Shown here in pieces: positions 11,401-23,300 of a stretch of 64,000 nt of DNA. A program made the translations under genes and the position numbers. Under the pieces are notes generated by a model, which was not told the DNA's origin, ran no database searches, and saw nothing but the letters and a program-made list of their open reading frames with translations. This DNA comes from Branchiostoma floridae. Taxonomy: Eukaryota; Chordata; Leptocardii; Amphioxiformes; Branchiostomatidae. Numbering within the stretch: position 1 is the first letter of the stretch; every line of letters starts with the position of its first letter. The stretch is from positions 14,231,307 to 14,295,306 of the forward strand of contig NC_049979.1 of assembly GCF_000003815.2 (NCBI RefSeq), written 5' to 3'.

Positions 11401-14400
11401 GTAAAGAATCTTTTGCAGTGTACAAAGTTTACTATGAATAGTATGATATTATTCCTCTTTGATTGAACATTTGTATTTGTATTTTTTTCCCACAACAACA
11501 GCTGCACCGAAGGCTGGTGGCATGACACGTTCCAACTCAGGGTCTACCATCCCCAAAGGTGCTGCCGGTATGTTGTTGATACATTTTTCATCGTAACCAC
11601 TGCACTAAATCCATATCATATTTAATTTTGAGTTGAAAAAATTACTGGACTTAGCTCCAAAGAATAGATGCAGTGTTGACTTGAGGGAAGTATGAGGGAA
11701 CGTCTGTACATCACGAGAACCCACAATATTTCTTGGGGGCCTACCCCAGTCTTCTTGACCAAAATTATGGCACATCGGCATTCCTTTGAGGAAAATCTGC
11801 TTTACTCTAAGTCTCATATTCTGGTACTCGTAGTCATCAATTAAGAATTCTGTGAGTCATCTTCTTTTATTTCTCTATCAAAAGTCTAACTATCTCTGTC
11901 CCTTACTGCAGCCAAGAAGCGCCCTGCCTGGGATCTGAAGGGTCGCATTGAAGACATGGAGAAGGTCATGCAGTGTATGCAGTCTGAGAAGGAGGCCATA
12001 ACCCAACAAAAGGAGGAGATAACCCAGCGTTCTGACCACATCCAGCAGGACCTCCAAACCCTACAGCACGAGAACAGCACGCTACAGCAGCGTGTGCGGG
12101 AGGGTGACACGACAGTGAGGGACCTCCAGAAAAAGAACCAGTGAGTTTTCTTGAGTTTGCCCTTTGCTTGGTTCTCCATCTTCACTAATGGAAGAAAAAC
12201 ACAGATAAATAATGACCTGTCCCGCTTACAGAAATCTGGAGGAGGATGTGGAAAGATTGAGCCGCCAAAAGAAGTCCTTAGAGCGGGAGCGGGACGACCT
12301 TGAGTCTGACCTGAAGACATCACGGAGCGAGTGCCAAGGTCTGAAGGGGACCATTGCCCAGCAGGCAGCAGCTCAGGAGGGAATCAAGGCTGAGCTGCAG
12401 TTGTCTAAGGTAATCTTAAATGTGAAGAGCTGGTCTGACTTCAGGGTAACGGTTAGATACTGTGGAGTGCTCAAGTCCCTACCAAATGTATGGGATATTG
12501 TACACCTTCCATGTGATAGTGATTCTGTTGTTGGTTACCTTTAGGGTGCAGTATTCAGACAAGTGTTACTTTTGTTGTAGATTTGTACAATCCAGACAAA
12601 CCTTCACAAACACTTGGACTGACTAAGTCCTTCAAAGTTTTAACCAGATCTTATTTCCTCCCTAGTCCCAGCTCGAGACAACCAATGTTGCATTGCAAGC
12701 GGAAAAGACGACGGTAGAAGGCTTGAAAAATGAACTAGCAGAGGCCCTCCAGAAGATTGCCGACCAAGATGTCCAACTTCAGCAGGCAGAAACAGACAGG
12801 AGGGTTCTGCACAATACGATTCAAGAGTTAAAGGTATGGAATTTTTACAGTTGACAGTTTTGTTTACCCACTCACATTTGGCTTTTTTGAAGTAGGTGGC
12901 AAAATAATGAGGAAACAGTACAAAATAGAAAGCCCAATAAAACACAAAAAACAGCCGGAGCCTAACCTCTGCTTGGAGAGTAGCATTTCTTCCCTAAATG
13001 TACAAAATGAAAATGATTACAACCACAAAATGGCACATTTCAGCCCTGCATGTGACCATTTATGCCTATTCTAATTTTAAAGTGCATAGCAGTATCCATG
13101 TACCATATGATAGTCATACATATAATATATGTACCAGAGAAGTTATAAAATTGCATGTAACCTTCGTCCACAGGGTAACATCAGAGTGTTTGCCAGGCTG
13201 AGGCCAATGCTACCAACTGAGGGGGCCAACAGTGACGGGATTGACGACATCCCACACTTTGCCTGGTACGATGGCAACGTTTTGGAGCTGGACAAGGCAA
13301 TGGATGGGGATCCTAATGAGGTAAGCCTGCTGTTCTGTTGCAGACATAGGCTTTTACTGTGGAACTGGTAGGTATGTATGTCAGACTGAAAAGATTTACT
13401 CAACTTTCATGGGCATGATGCTATGACATATTCCTGAATAACCTTAATGACCTTGATTGCTATAGAGAAAAGAAAGTAGGCAAGGTTCTTCTAGGTTCTT
13501 CTTTGTACAACCTTTGCGCATTTCCTATCTCAGGGCACATGCTCAAGCAATTTCTAGTCTTTGACAAGATACTTCCTTTTCTGTGTCCATCTCATCTTTT
13601 CCTTGTCTCACTTTGCACTCAAGTTGGATGTCTTTTTATCAGTCCCCTTTTTGGAAGCAAGTCAGGCTTAGATTTTCCAAGATAAGAATTTAAAGGTGTA
13701 ATCTCATTGCAAAGCAGACATTTTGGGAAATTGAAAATACTGTTGAGTCTGCTTCAAAGTAAGGGTGAATGTTTTTTTTCCCCTTTACTTCCAGACCATG
13801 AGCGGACTAAAGCGCACGACAAGCCAGAAGGTCGAGTTCAACTTTGACCGCGTCTTTGCACCAAGTAGCTCCCAGGCTGAGGTATTTGAGGAGATTGCCC
13901 AATTGGTGCAGGTTCGTCTATTTGGCCACTTTTAGTTGAACTGAAGTTGTGGTTTACAAGTAGTTAAAGATTGAAGAAACTTCATACTTCATCACCGTAA
14001 GTTTTGTGGCAAAAAGTCTTTTCAGTGTGGGCACTATATACTGCATGCTGGAATTGGCTTGTCATTTTGGTTATGAATTCTAATGGAAAGCACCTAATGC
14101 AAGGTATAGTTGCAGATTAGATCTTTTGATGGCTTACTTTTTTGAAGAACAACTCGTGATCATTGTACAAGGATGATTCAGCTTTTAATGTGATGTACCT
14201 GTCTTTTGCCTACAGAGTGCCCTTGATGGGTACAATGTCTGCATTTTTGCCTATGGCCAGACTGGCAGTGGGAAAACCCATACCATGGAGGGTGACATGG
14301 AGGGAACCCCTGAGCACCGAGGAATGATCCCACGGGCTGTGGAGCAAATCTTTTGCACGGCAGAGAAGCTGAAGACAAAGGGCTGGGAGGTGAGTAGCTC

Positions 14401-16683
14401 ACAAGTATTTCCCTTAACTTCTTAATGTGTTTTATGGAGATGACAACTTACATTTGGGAGTAATTGTCTACAAACTAAAAGTAAAATCAGTCAGTAAGGG
14501 CACAGATTTGACCAAATATTTTTTTGCCATGACAGATACACAATGTATAAATTGACAAATGTACTGTAAAAATGGACAAATCAATTTGTTGTCCTCCTTT
14601 CAGATTATTGTTTTTGATTATTTCTGTAAGGCTTACACTATTTTGTTATCAGTACAAGATAACAGCAAGCTTTCTGGAGATTTACAACGAAAGTCTCCGT
14701 GATCTCCTGGACAGCAAGCAAGACAAGAAAATGGACATCAAACTCAAGGATGGGCGTAGCAGCAAGGACAACAAGACCAACGACGTCTATGTCTCCAACC
14801 AGGTGGTTGTTGATGTCAACAGTGAGGCTGAGGTAAGGATTGTATTTTATGTAATGGGGACAGGTTTTGCTTACACCATGATACTGGTGTTCAAGTCTTA
14901 GAATATAGACCTGTACTGACGGAAAGTGTCTTGAAACTGAAGCCACATCACATTGCGTATAGTATATTTTCTTCTCCTTTGAAAGCCCACATTCTTCATG
15001 TAGAATATTATGGCTTTTTGAAGTATATCTAACTTTGCATCTACATAAAATGCAACAATTTTTTCACAATGTCTCTTCAAACCCTCAGGTCTATCCCCTT
15101 CTGAAGAAAGCCAACAAACACCGTGCTGTTGCAGCGACCAAGTGTAACGACAGGTCATCACGGTCACACAGTGTTTTCCAGCTCACGATCAAGGGCGAGA
15201 ATCATCTGACCTCAGAGTCCTGCTCCGGTACGAGTACCAGTTAGTCCTCTGGGCACTGGCCTGGAAAATTATAGCTTCTGTGTTGTTCACATTGACAATG
15301 CACAGTACAAAATATTGTAACTTTTGTATTCTTGTATGTAATTCTACCAAATCATTTTTTCTATTTTTGCACAGAATGTTTTTTAATGCTTATAATTTGC
15401 AACCCAGTATTTACTGTGAACTGGTTGCCCTGTTAGCTTCAAAAACTTGATGTACCTTTTTCGACATTTCCAGGTGTGTTGAACCTGATCGACCTTGCTG
15501 GGAGTGAGCAGGTGAAGAAGTCTGGATCTCAGGGGAAACAGCTGCAAGAAGCACAGAACATCAACAAGTCTCTATCCAACCTGTCTTTAGTCATCACAGC
15601 ACTCAGTAACAAGGTGGGATGATAGCAGAATCCCTAACTTGCAAACAATAGATGTCACTAAACCTCTTGTACTAAGAATGTCAACTGTAGCTTACTCTGT
15701 AGTCTAAATGTATACTTTTCTTGGAAATTGTGCTCGAATCTTGCTGACAGTGGCACTGGTCCCTGAAAAGTAGAAAAGGGTTGGCAATGTAGGACTGGTT
15801 GTGTTACTGGTTCAGAGCTGTATTTGAAATTATCTATTTTTATCAGCCTTTAGTTTTTGCGAACACTAGAATGACAACATTGGGAATAGAGGATGTAGTC
15901 TGAGGCCTTGTTAGGTAAAGACTAGACATGTCTGAAAATATGACTATTGACATTGATTGTAAGGCTCTTCATCTTAGTCTTGTTTCTTTGTTTTAAACTG
16001 AAACATTCCTCATCTCTCTGCAGGATTCCTACATCCCCTACCGCAACTCTAAACTCACCCACCTCCTGCAGAACTCCCTGGGTGGCAACTCCAAGACGTA
16101 AGTTACTGTCCGAAGAATTATTTCATTCTTGTACGTACTGTCATTGACATTGGTTCACCAAAAACGGTGGTACACAAGGTGGTACGTATTTGCCGCACAC
16201 TGGTATCTATTGACTTATGAACAATACTTTCTGGACCACTGACATCACGGTGACATTTGTTCTCTTATCTGTGGTTTTCTTTGTTCTCTTAGGCTGATGT
16301 TTGTCAATGTATCACCTCAAGAAGAACATTTGGGAGAAAGCATAAACTCCCTGCGGTTTGCGACTACGGTAAGTAGTTAACTGGATTCGGCATTATTTGA
16401 TTTCCTAATTTCTAAAACATTTTTGCAAAGTATGGTCTATTTCACACTTACATGACTTTTTGTTGATATGAGGAAAAGACATTGCAGTGCATAGCCATAA
16501 GTACCATGTCTGGTAATTTTTGAGTGGCAGTTGTGATAGTTTTGGCTATCCCTGTGTATTGTGGTAACCTTTCTTTCAGTGGTGAAATTTGGTTTGTGAT
16601 GAAAAGTTCATCAACATTGTTCTGTCTATGACTTGCAGGTGAACCAGTGCAACATCGGTACTGCACAGAAGAAAGTGAAGTAG
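8469..16683 (+). CDS. KIFC1: Kinesin-14 minus-end motor, KIFC1/HSET-like
   Basis: Kinesin-14 motor that slides and bundles spindle microtubules and moves toward minus ends. Coding exons: 8469-8483, 10288-10509, 10937-11159, 11502-11567, 11912-12140, 12232-12409, 12666-12833, 13174-13320, 13795-13911, 14216-14389, 14653-14832, 15089-15227, 15474-15613, 16024-16097, 16293-16368, 16639-16683. They sum to 2193 nt (730 aa); all junctions are GT-AG and phases agree. The N-terminal tail (about 1-175) is basic, Pro/Ala-rich, begins MSEAPRSPL and has a KKRK stretch. The stalk coiled coil (about 176-367) opens with [10 protein letters not shown], a KIFC1 signature. The C-terminal motor starts at [11 protein letters not shown] (about 368), with P-loop GQTGSGKT (469-476), switch [10 protein letters not shown] (593-601) and switch II DLAGSE (626-631). 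The C-terminal motor placement with the neck before GN is typical of kinesin-14. Human KIFC1 is 673 aa. The least certain junction is the acceptor at 10937, which could be shifted by a codon or two. The 5' UTR exon joins the first coding exon at acceptor 8413. Confidence 0.95.
8893..9417. mobile_element. 525-bp MITE with 30-bp terminal inverted repeats
   Basis: The left end (8893-8922) and right end (9388-9417) are inverted copies matching at 28 of 30 positions. They begin TTAAAGGGGCATTCCACTCC on the left and mirror it on the right. TTAA at both outer edges fits a TTAA target-site duplication as made by piggyBac-type elements, although TA is also possible. There is no transposase, so it is non-autonomous. 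It lies in the first coding intron of KIFC1. Confidence 0.8.
9495..10100. mobile_element. 606-bp foldback element with ~180-200-bp inverted arms
   Basis: The left arm (about 9495-9676) begins GGGGTGCCTAAGCA and the right arm (about 9897-10100) ends TGCTTAGGCACCCC. The arms stay complementary over most of their length. Each arm is built of short variants of one phrase (gaatcactatgcgaaaa, gaaccttatgagatttg). The ~220-bp centre is unique and contains an exact YY1 core, GCCGCCATCTT (9842-9852). GACCAA occurs just outside both ends, but not at the same distance, so a target-site duplication is unproven. It sits in the first coding intron of KIFC1. Confidence 0.85.
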
Positions 16684-16835
16684 ACATCACCTCTTGGCAT
16701 GTCAGCTCTGCAAGAATGACATTTTATTAGAATGGATTTGCTTTGTTTTTTGTAACAAAAATAGTTGTAGGATGTTGGGACCTTCTTTGTAATTACATGT
16801 ATACTGTAGAGAAGAAGTACAAATAAGGAAATGTA

Positions 16836-16841
16836 ATTAAA
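16836..16841 (+). terminator. Candidate proximal poly(A) signal, KIFC1
   Basis: ATTAAA, the commonest variant of the poly(A) signal, lies ~150 nt after the KIFC1 stop codon. A canonical AATAAA lies farther on at 17543. Confidence 0.35.
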
Positions 16842-17542
16842 TATTGGAATACAGATTCACCTTTTATCACATTCAATAAGGAATTTAAGTTAAGATTGGA
16901 ATTGCAGTCTGTTTTTGAAATAATATACAAAGGTGTGATCAGATACATTGCTCATGTAAATATGATAGTCTAAAAGTTCCTAGATGTATTTAGCCATATG
17001 ATCATTTAAAAATTTAACACATGTATTTACTCATTACTATTTAGATCCTCATTTTAGATGAAGTTTGAAACAGATTCAATTTCAGATTTACCTTCTCTGA
17101 TTTTAAGTATGACATCAAGGAGTAGGCCAACATTTTTGTACAATATTAGGAGTCAGTTCTTTTATACAGGCATTACATGTACAGTTACTAATAATCTTGT
17201 GTATGTTTTAGGCCGTCAAAATTGTCTTCCTGACTTACTTCTCTCCTCTAGTCTTTATACCTCAATAACTCTGTGTATCGTCAGTTTTCCCTGTCGTTAG
17301 AGAGCAAGGTGTTCTTGCACTATGGGTGTTCAGGTTTGATGGCAGATCATCTGCTTTTGACCTGTAGCTCCCTTGATATGACAAACATCTGTCCAAAAAT
17401 TTCATTGTAGGCCACTTAAATACTGTAACTACCTGTCTATTGAAATTATCTTTCTTGGCCTCGTATCATCATCATCTTTTGAAAAATGCACATACTGTTA
17501 GAGCTAATTAGAGGTATTCTGTTTGTTTCTAAAATGCTTGTC

Positions 17543-17548
17543 AATAAA
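17543..17548 (+). terminator. Candidate distal poly(A) signal, KIFC1
   Basis: AATAAA in TCAATAAAGTC, ~860 nt after the KIFC1 stop codon, in otherwise gene-free sequence. If used, it gives a 3' UTR of roughly 0.9 kb. Confidence 0.4.
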
Positions 17549-18648
17549 GTCAATTAGTAGAATGATTACCACATGAAAAGTCTACCTCATTTGTCAGGAA
17601 GAGAATGATGTGTTCGCATATTCTTGATCCTGCACATTTTGTATTGTTAATGAATAATGGAAAGTGGGCTTTGCATTACTCAATGTATTCAAGTGTAACC
17701 TCTACCAGGCTGGTAAGGAAACCTCCTTTTGGCACAGATGATCCTATAGGACACACGGGTTCTCTAACAATCCATGGCCCTTGTACATGTATCATAATCT
17801 CAAAGCAGAGTAGAATAGGAAGATAGTGACCTGAAGTGCTATGTGTTGTCAGATGGGTCCTTTGATGTCAAATGCTCTTGAACTGTTAGTTTATATGGCT
17901 GGATTTCAGGCTAGGTCCTTGGCAATGTATTTGAGGGGCAATGCACATTGTTTGAGGAATACCTCTCAAAATAGAGTGCAATTGACCAGTTTTGAAAACC
18001 AATTCCGCCATCAAATTTGTCCTTAAGTTTACCTGTGTGTAACTTCCTTCCTTTGATCTCTTGAAAAAAACTGTGACATGCCAAAACTGGCATTTGTGTC
18101 AGCCAAGACCACATCATGTCAAGACAAAAGTTGAAATAAAACAAATGGGAGGTCTGCTGCAATACCAAGTTTGGCCACCAGGAGACCCAACATCTACCCA
18201 CGTACGAAGTGTTGGTGCAATCAATCCACAAGTCCCACTGGACACACACACCACTGTCTGCTGCAGTATAAAGGTCAGCCACAAGGAGGACCAAAATTAA
18301 TCACACATACCCACATACCAAATAGCCCCGCAATCTATCCAAAAATTATTAAGATATTCTTACACACATGAAAAATCCAGGTAGAGTGAAAAATGTATTT
18401 CAATCCAAATTATGTGTTGATTATAGCGCCTATCACTACAATGGCATTGACATTGTAAGAGCTTGTGCTATCAGTAGGGTGCCATCCTGAACTGACATGT
18501 GCATATGGCCATTCAAGAATAATTTCCTGGTTTCATACATTCGGTTTGCTTTACATGAAGATTGACATAGTTACATGAGATGATATATATAACGTTATGC
18601 CAAACACGATCTAATTTGCATAATCAATGAGCAGTTTCTACGATTCCA
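17549..18648. other. Intergenic DNA between KIFC1 and the CH-SAM gene
   Basis: No coding motif seen. Two related ~75-nt units at about 18150 and 18255 share TCTGCTGCARTA and a CCACMAGGAG block, like a degenerate dispersed repeat. The rest is plain AT-rich sequence. Confidence 0.6.
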
Positions 18649-18656
18649 ATGTAGTC

Positions 18657-19174
18657 CACCCTCACACTCAGGGTTGACTTCGCGGCAAAGCCTAACGATA
18701 TCACCCCTGACAATTCAGCCAGGGTATTTGGGGCGCCCTGCTTATGAATATTAATGAGCTTGCCTGATTTGTCGCGGGCCAATCAGCGACCGGATTGCAA
18801 GTTTCGAACAAACAGCGTACGGCGCGGCGTGTACAAAGATCTGTTTATCTTTGCGTGATGGTAATTTTTTTTTTTCGTATGCTAGGTCGGTACATGTATA
18901 CGGTGATGCCGTGGTTACCCTATACCCACAGAACCGACAAATGTTAAATTTGGTACCTGATAAAGACGTCTGGACGCTGAAAGAACGTTACGCCGGTACT
19001 GTTATCTTGCTCTTGAATATTAATGAGTCGCCTTATATGGCGCCTTTCCGAGCTTTCGACAACAAAAAGCCAGTTGGTTAGAAGCCACGCCCCAAATACC
19101 CAAATACCCTGGCTGAATTGTCAGGGGTGATATCGTTAGGCTTTGCCGCGATGTCAACCCTGAGTGTGAGGGTG
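18657..19174. mobile_element. 518-bp hAT-like MITE with 8-bp target-site duplication
   Basis: Inverted arms at 18657-18733 and about 19090-19174 begin CACCCTCACACTCAGGGTTG and stay nearly identical for ~77 bp. The 8-mer ATGTAGTC lies directly outside both ends (18649-18656 and 19175-19182). That is a perfect target-site duplication of the length made by hAT-type transposases. There is no transposase, so it is non-autonomous. It lies about 240 bp upstream of the presumed promoter of the CH-SAM gene. Confidence 0.88.
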
Positions 19175-19420
19175 ATGTAGTCGTGACCATGACATCAAAC
19201 ATACTTTACATTTATTTGATCATCGGAGAAAAAAAAGGTTGGCCAACGTGAACATAGCCATCAATCTAACATGTTGATAATCTTAATAATAACACGGTTT
19301 CTCTTTAGCATGAAACCGACTTTCATCGACAGGTAACCGTTTATAAATATATTTCTCACCTGTCAGGCTTGTCTCTGGGGACCGACCGGGAAAGTTTGGT
19401 GGTCACATGATCGGAGCTGG

Positions 19421-19593
19421 CCAATCAGCGCGAGTTTACACTGTAGTACGCTTGAGCAAGTGAAGAGAGGTCATGACAGCACAGGCTGCATGTTTGACCA
19501 GCGGAGCGGATTTCCAGCCCGCAGATTTTAAAAACCAAAGTTAAACCAAATGGAACTCCGTCTGCAGTGAGGCTGGGATTCCCAACACCACAC
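19421..19593 (+). promoter_or_regulatory. Presumed promoter and non-coding first exon of the CH-SAM gene
   Basis: A CCAAT box (19421-19425, in GGCCAATCAGCGCG) follows an E-box-like TCACATGA. About 170 bp on is an excellent donor, CACAC/GTGAGT, at 19593/19594. The next acceptor, at 20330/20331, opens the first coding exon, so 19593 is the likely end of a 5' UTR exon. The start of transcription is not determined. Confidence 0.5.
19550..19570 (+). promoter_or_regulatory. Possible upstream ORF 1 (6 codons)
   Basis: ATG followed by five sense codons and TGA, inside the presumed 5' UTR exon of the CH-SAM gene and ending 23 nt before its donor. It is relevant only if transcription starts upstream of 19550. 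Confidence 0.35.
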
Positions 19594-20338
19594 GTGAGTA
19601 CGGTTTACTGTTGTTTACACGACGTTAGAGGGGAAAGGGCGGTGATGATTTTCTCATGTGTGCGCTGATGAGCTGACTGCTGCTGTTTGCTGATGTTTGT
19701 AAGACTCGTCCTGCGGCAACAACTAACAGTCTTTTGGGACGAAAATCTTAGTTTGTTAGGGAACAACAGACTTTAAGAGTGGAAACAGCATCGGTAAACC
19801 GCCACGCTTAGATTAGTTCCAGCGGGCTTGTGTCGGTAAGTCAGCGGGAAAATCCGCGGTTAGGCGGCTTAACGCAACCGGTACCTGCCGGGGACAGGTA
19901 ACGTTACCGCGCCGAGCTGAGTGGGAAGCTTAAGGGTTGTTTTGCCGAGATTTGGCGTAGTGTTTGACCAGGTTTGATGTAAAACACGTACTTGAGAAAC
20001 GTCAACGCGCTGGGGCAAATGTTTGTTGAGCAACCAGTCGATAACGTTAAAGGAAATGCCGCTTTCTTCTGTGGTTCTACAAACAACACAAATGAGTGGC
20101 CGGATAATATTTCTGGAGTTCTATTCTTTGTTGCTGCTAGTATGATTTCAGATTTATGATAGCCAGGGCTAGTTTATTCTGTTCATCATTCATCTGACCA
20201 ACAAGTTGGAAGCAATAACGTTAGATTAGAATGTGCATGATAATACATTGAATTTATTGTGTTATGATTATAACATGTCATAACTTTTGTTTGTAACGTT
20301 ATCTATACTTTGGTTTGATGTATCACACAGGAGTGATC

Positions 20339-20383
20339 ATGTCAGAAGACACAGTACATCCTCCAGCCCTGCCCAGTGTGTGA
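20339..20383 (+). promoter_or_regulatory. Upstream ORF 2 (14 codons) before the CH-SAM start
   Basis: The ATG at 20339 opens a 14-residue frame that stops at 20381-20383, 16 nt before the main ATG at 20400. It lies in the same exon as the main start. It would be met first by scanning ribosomes and could reduce or time translation of the main frame. Confidence 0.55.
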
Positions 20384-20399
20384 CACATCTCGCACCATC

Positions 20400-23300
20400 A
20401 TGCTCCGTACATCAAACCCTCCCGCAGCCACCGCGAAGGACACCCCTGGACGTCAGCCCGGCCAACCGATCAAGTCGTGGGCCGAGAACACCGGGAAACT
20501 GTCACGGTTTCGCAAGGAGAATGGCATTGTGGGTGCAGGCGGGCACAGGTCGCTGTATCGAAGCTTGACAACGCCAGTGAAGCTTTCTGTTGGAGGAGAG
20601 TGGGCTCTTCAAGAGTGTGAGGTAGGCTGGTTATGTAAAATAGACATGATTGTCTGGGTAGTCAAGTGTTCAAACATCTAACATTATCAGTTTACTCTGT
20701 TCCATTGTTATCTGCTGAAGGAACCAAGTCTGAATAGGTCTGGGTTAACAATAGTCGAGCTTGCTACAATAGCAGAGGAAATGGTTAGACTGTTCTATTC
20801 AATTAAGTAGGTAACTGCAGGCAGTACAATGTAGAAGCCGGAAATAGTATTAACGAGAGCTGAAAGAACAATCACAGTGAAACAGCCCTATGATGGGCCT
20901 ATCTAAGTTTGTGCCATACCACCCTAAACTAACCCAGTCACGTAGCTACCTTTGAGTGGTTTATGACAAACTAACGTCATTTCAAGAAAATGATCTACTA
21001 ATGAGGCACTAAGCACAGCGGTAAAGGCTTGTGTTGGTAGGTCGACGCCTGTGATTAAATCTTTATTACCAAAACATTGTTGACTTCGCCAGCCTTGTGG
21101 ATGCTACACTCTTCTGAGGTACCTAGAAAGTAGGTTGGGCCATAACTGCCTTGAACCATGTATCAACAGTAGTATATCATGTTTTATGGGTGTTGGGAGC
21201 ATACTAGGCTGTTGTCACGTAACCAGGAAGTCTGAACAAAGACCATGCATTTTTTTTTCNNNNNNNNNNNNNNNNNNNNNNNNNNNNNNNNNNNNNNNNN
21301 NNNNNNNNNNNNNNNNNNNNNNNNNNNNNNNNNNNNNNNNNNNNNNNNNNNNNNNNNNNAGCACAGCGGTAAAGGCTTGTGTTGGTAGGTCGACGCCTGT
21401 GATTAAATCTTTATTACCAAAACATTGTTGACTTCGCCAGCCTTGTGGATGCTACACTCTTCTGAGGTACCTAGAAAGTAGGTTGGGCCATAACTGCCTT
21501 GAACCATGTATCAACAGTAGTATATCATGTTTTATGGGTGTTGGGAGCATACTAGGCTGTTGTCACGTAACCAGGAAGTCTGAACAAAGACCATGCATTT
21601 TTTTTTAGATATGGGGTATGAAATATTGGACGAGGTGAAAGAGTAATTTTGATATATGTACTAAGGTATTACCATACCTTTAAACTCTTAAGGCTACCTG
21701 AGTACCTGACATTCCAGGTGAGAACAGGTGTGACTAACCGTTAGCCAGATATGCATCCCGGGGCCAGCCAGCTCAGTTTACCTTAAAGATTCAATCAGGG
21801 AAAGGAGGATGACATCACAGTGGATACAATTTAAGTAAACACCAGTACTCCTGTTGACGTACATTGGGTCCTTGTGTTGTTCGATTTTGTCATGGGAGTA
21901 TTTGCTTCCCTCATACAAGAGAGCAGTATTTAACCAAGGGTACAAACTTTGTTAGACGTCACGTACCAGCTATATTGTCCTAGTGACGGCATCTCGACTG
22001 GGGTATTTTGGACCAGTAATTGTTTTCACCTGCCCTCGTTTCTTTGAAATGCGTGGGTTTCTGACAGGTGTTTTGGCAGCTTTTCCTGTCCAATTCCTTA
22101 GCTTAAGACCTTCTACACCAGGCGACTCAACTTAATAGCAGCGTAATTTGGATGATTATATAATAGAGACATAGAAGACCTGAGGTAAGCTGCATAGCTG
22201 AATATGTGTTAGACTATCAAAGGCAATTTAGAAATGAAAAGCTACTGTATAGTTTTTGTTATTGTCAGTTTTGTTTGACACTTGCAAATGCAAGCACTGA
22301 CTCATATTTCCAGTGATCCATTTGTTAGTTCATGTTGGTGAAAAAGATGTGTCATTAACCATTTTTTGAGATANNNNNNNNNNNNNNNNNNNNNNNNNNN
22401 NNNNNNNNNNNNNNNNNNNNNNNNNNNNNNNNNNNNNNNNNNNNNNNNNNNNNNNNNNNNNNNNNNNNNNNNNTTGTTTGATGGAACTGCCTTGTTTCTT
22501 GTTGATAGAATCTGACCACCTGGGCAAACTCCCACCTGAAGAGAAAGAAGTTCCGTCTGGTCAACGACCTGAGAAAGAGCGTGAGTGACGGCCTCACACT
22601 GGTCAACCTGATCGAGTGCCTCAGTAAGTAACCTTGGAATTCCACCGTTTTGTTCTCCTGTTTGTGAAGAGTACAAAACGATACTAACAAATGGCCAGGT
22701 ACTTTTGTTCATAGGCAGACCAGGGCTGGTTACAATTGAGGCCAGGTCACAACCTTTCTATTCCACAGCGCTTGGCCCCACTTCATAACGGCTGCCCTAA
22801 TTATTCACTTAGGGGGCCCGTAATTTCTTTAGATGGACCCCAGTGTGGTGTCAACAAAGAATTGAATAGCAAAGGTAAAGAGGTGTGTATATATACGTAA
22901 TAGTCTATAAAATCTAGGGGAAGTGGTCTTTGCAAACATGGCTTTGTGTGACTGGTCCATATTCTCAATGACTGCAGTCCAACTTGTTTGAACTGCTTGT
23001 TAAGTGTACTAATACCTTAAAAGTGGCCACAATGCAACTCTACACTGCTATGAATAACTCAATTTTTACTCAGGAAGGTAATTTCCTTAGTCTGGTCTTG
23101 AAGAGCTGTTTTGAATATATCATATAAGAACAGTCATGACTTTTCAATTTCCTTTCGTATGCTCAACAGCAAATTAGTATCAAATCCTTTCAAAGTGAAG
23201 GAGCAAATACTAAGCAAAGTCTGTCATCAAAAGGGACATCCATACAGAAAGTGTCAAAATTATTCTGCTATTTGGGTTGATGTAACTGCTGTTGTTGCCT

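Noticed and set aside
18851..19081. 76-codon frame inside the MITE at 18657-19174
   Set aside because: No transposase motif. It is too short and confined to the non-autonomous element.
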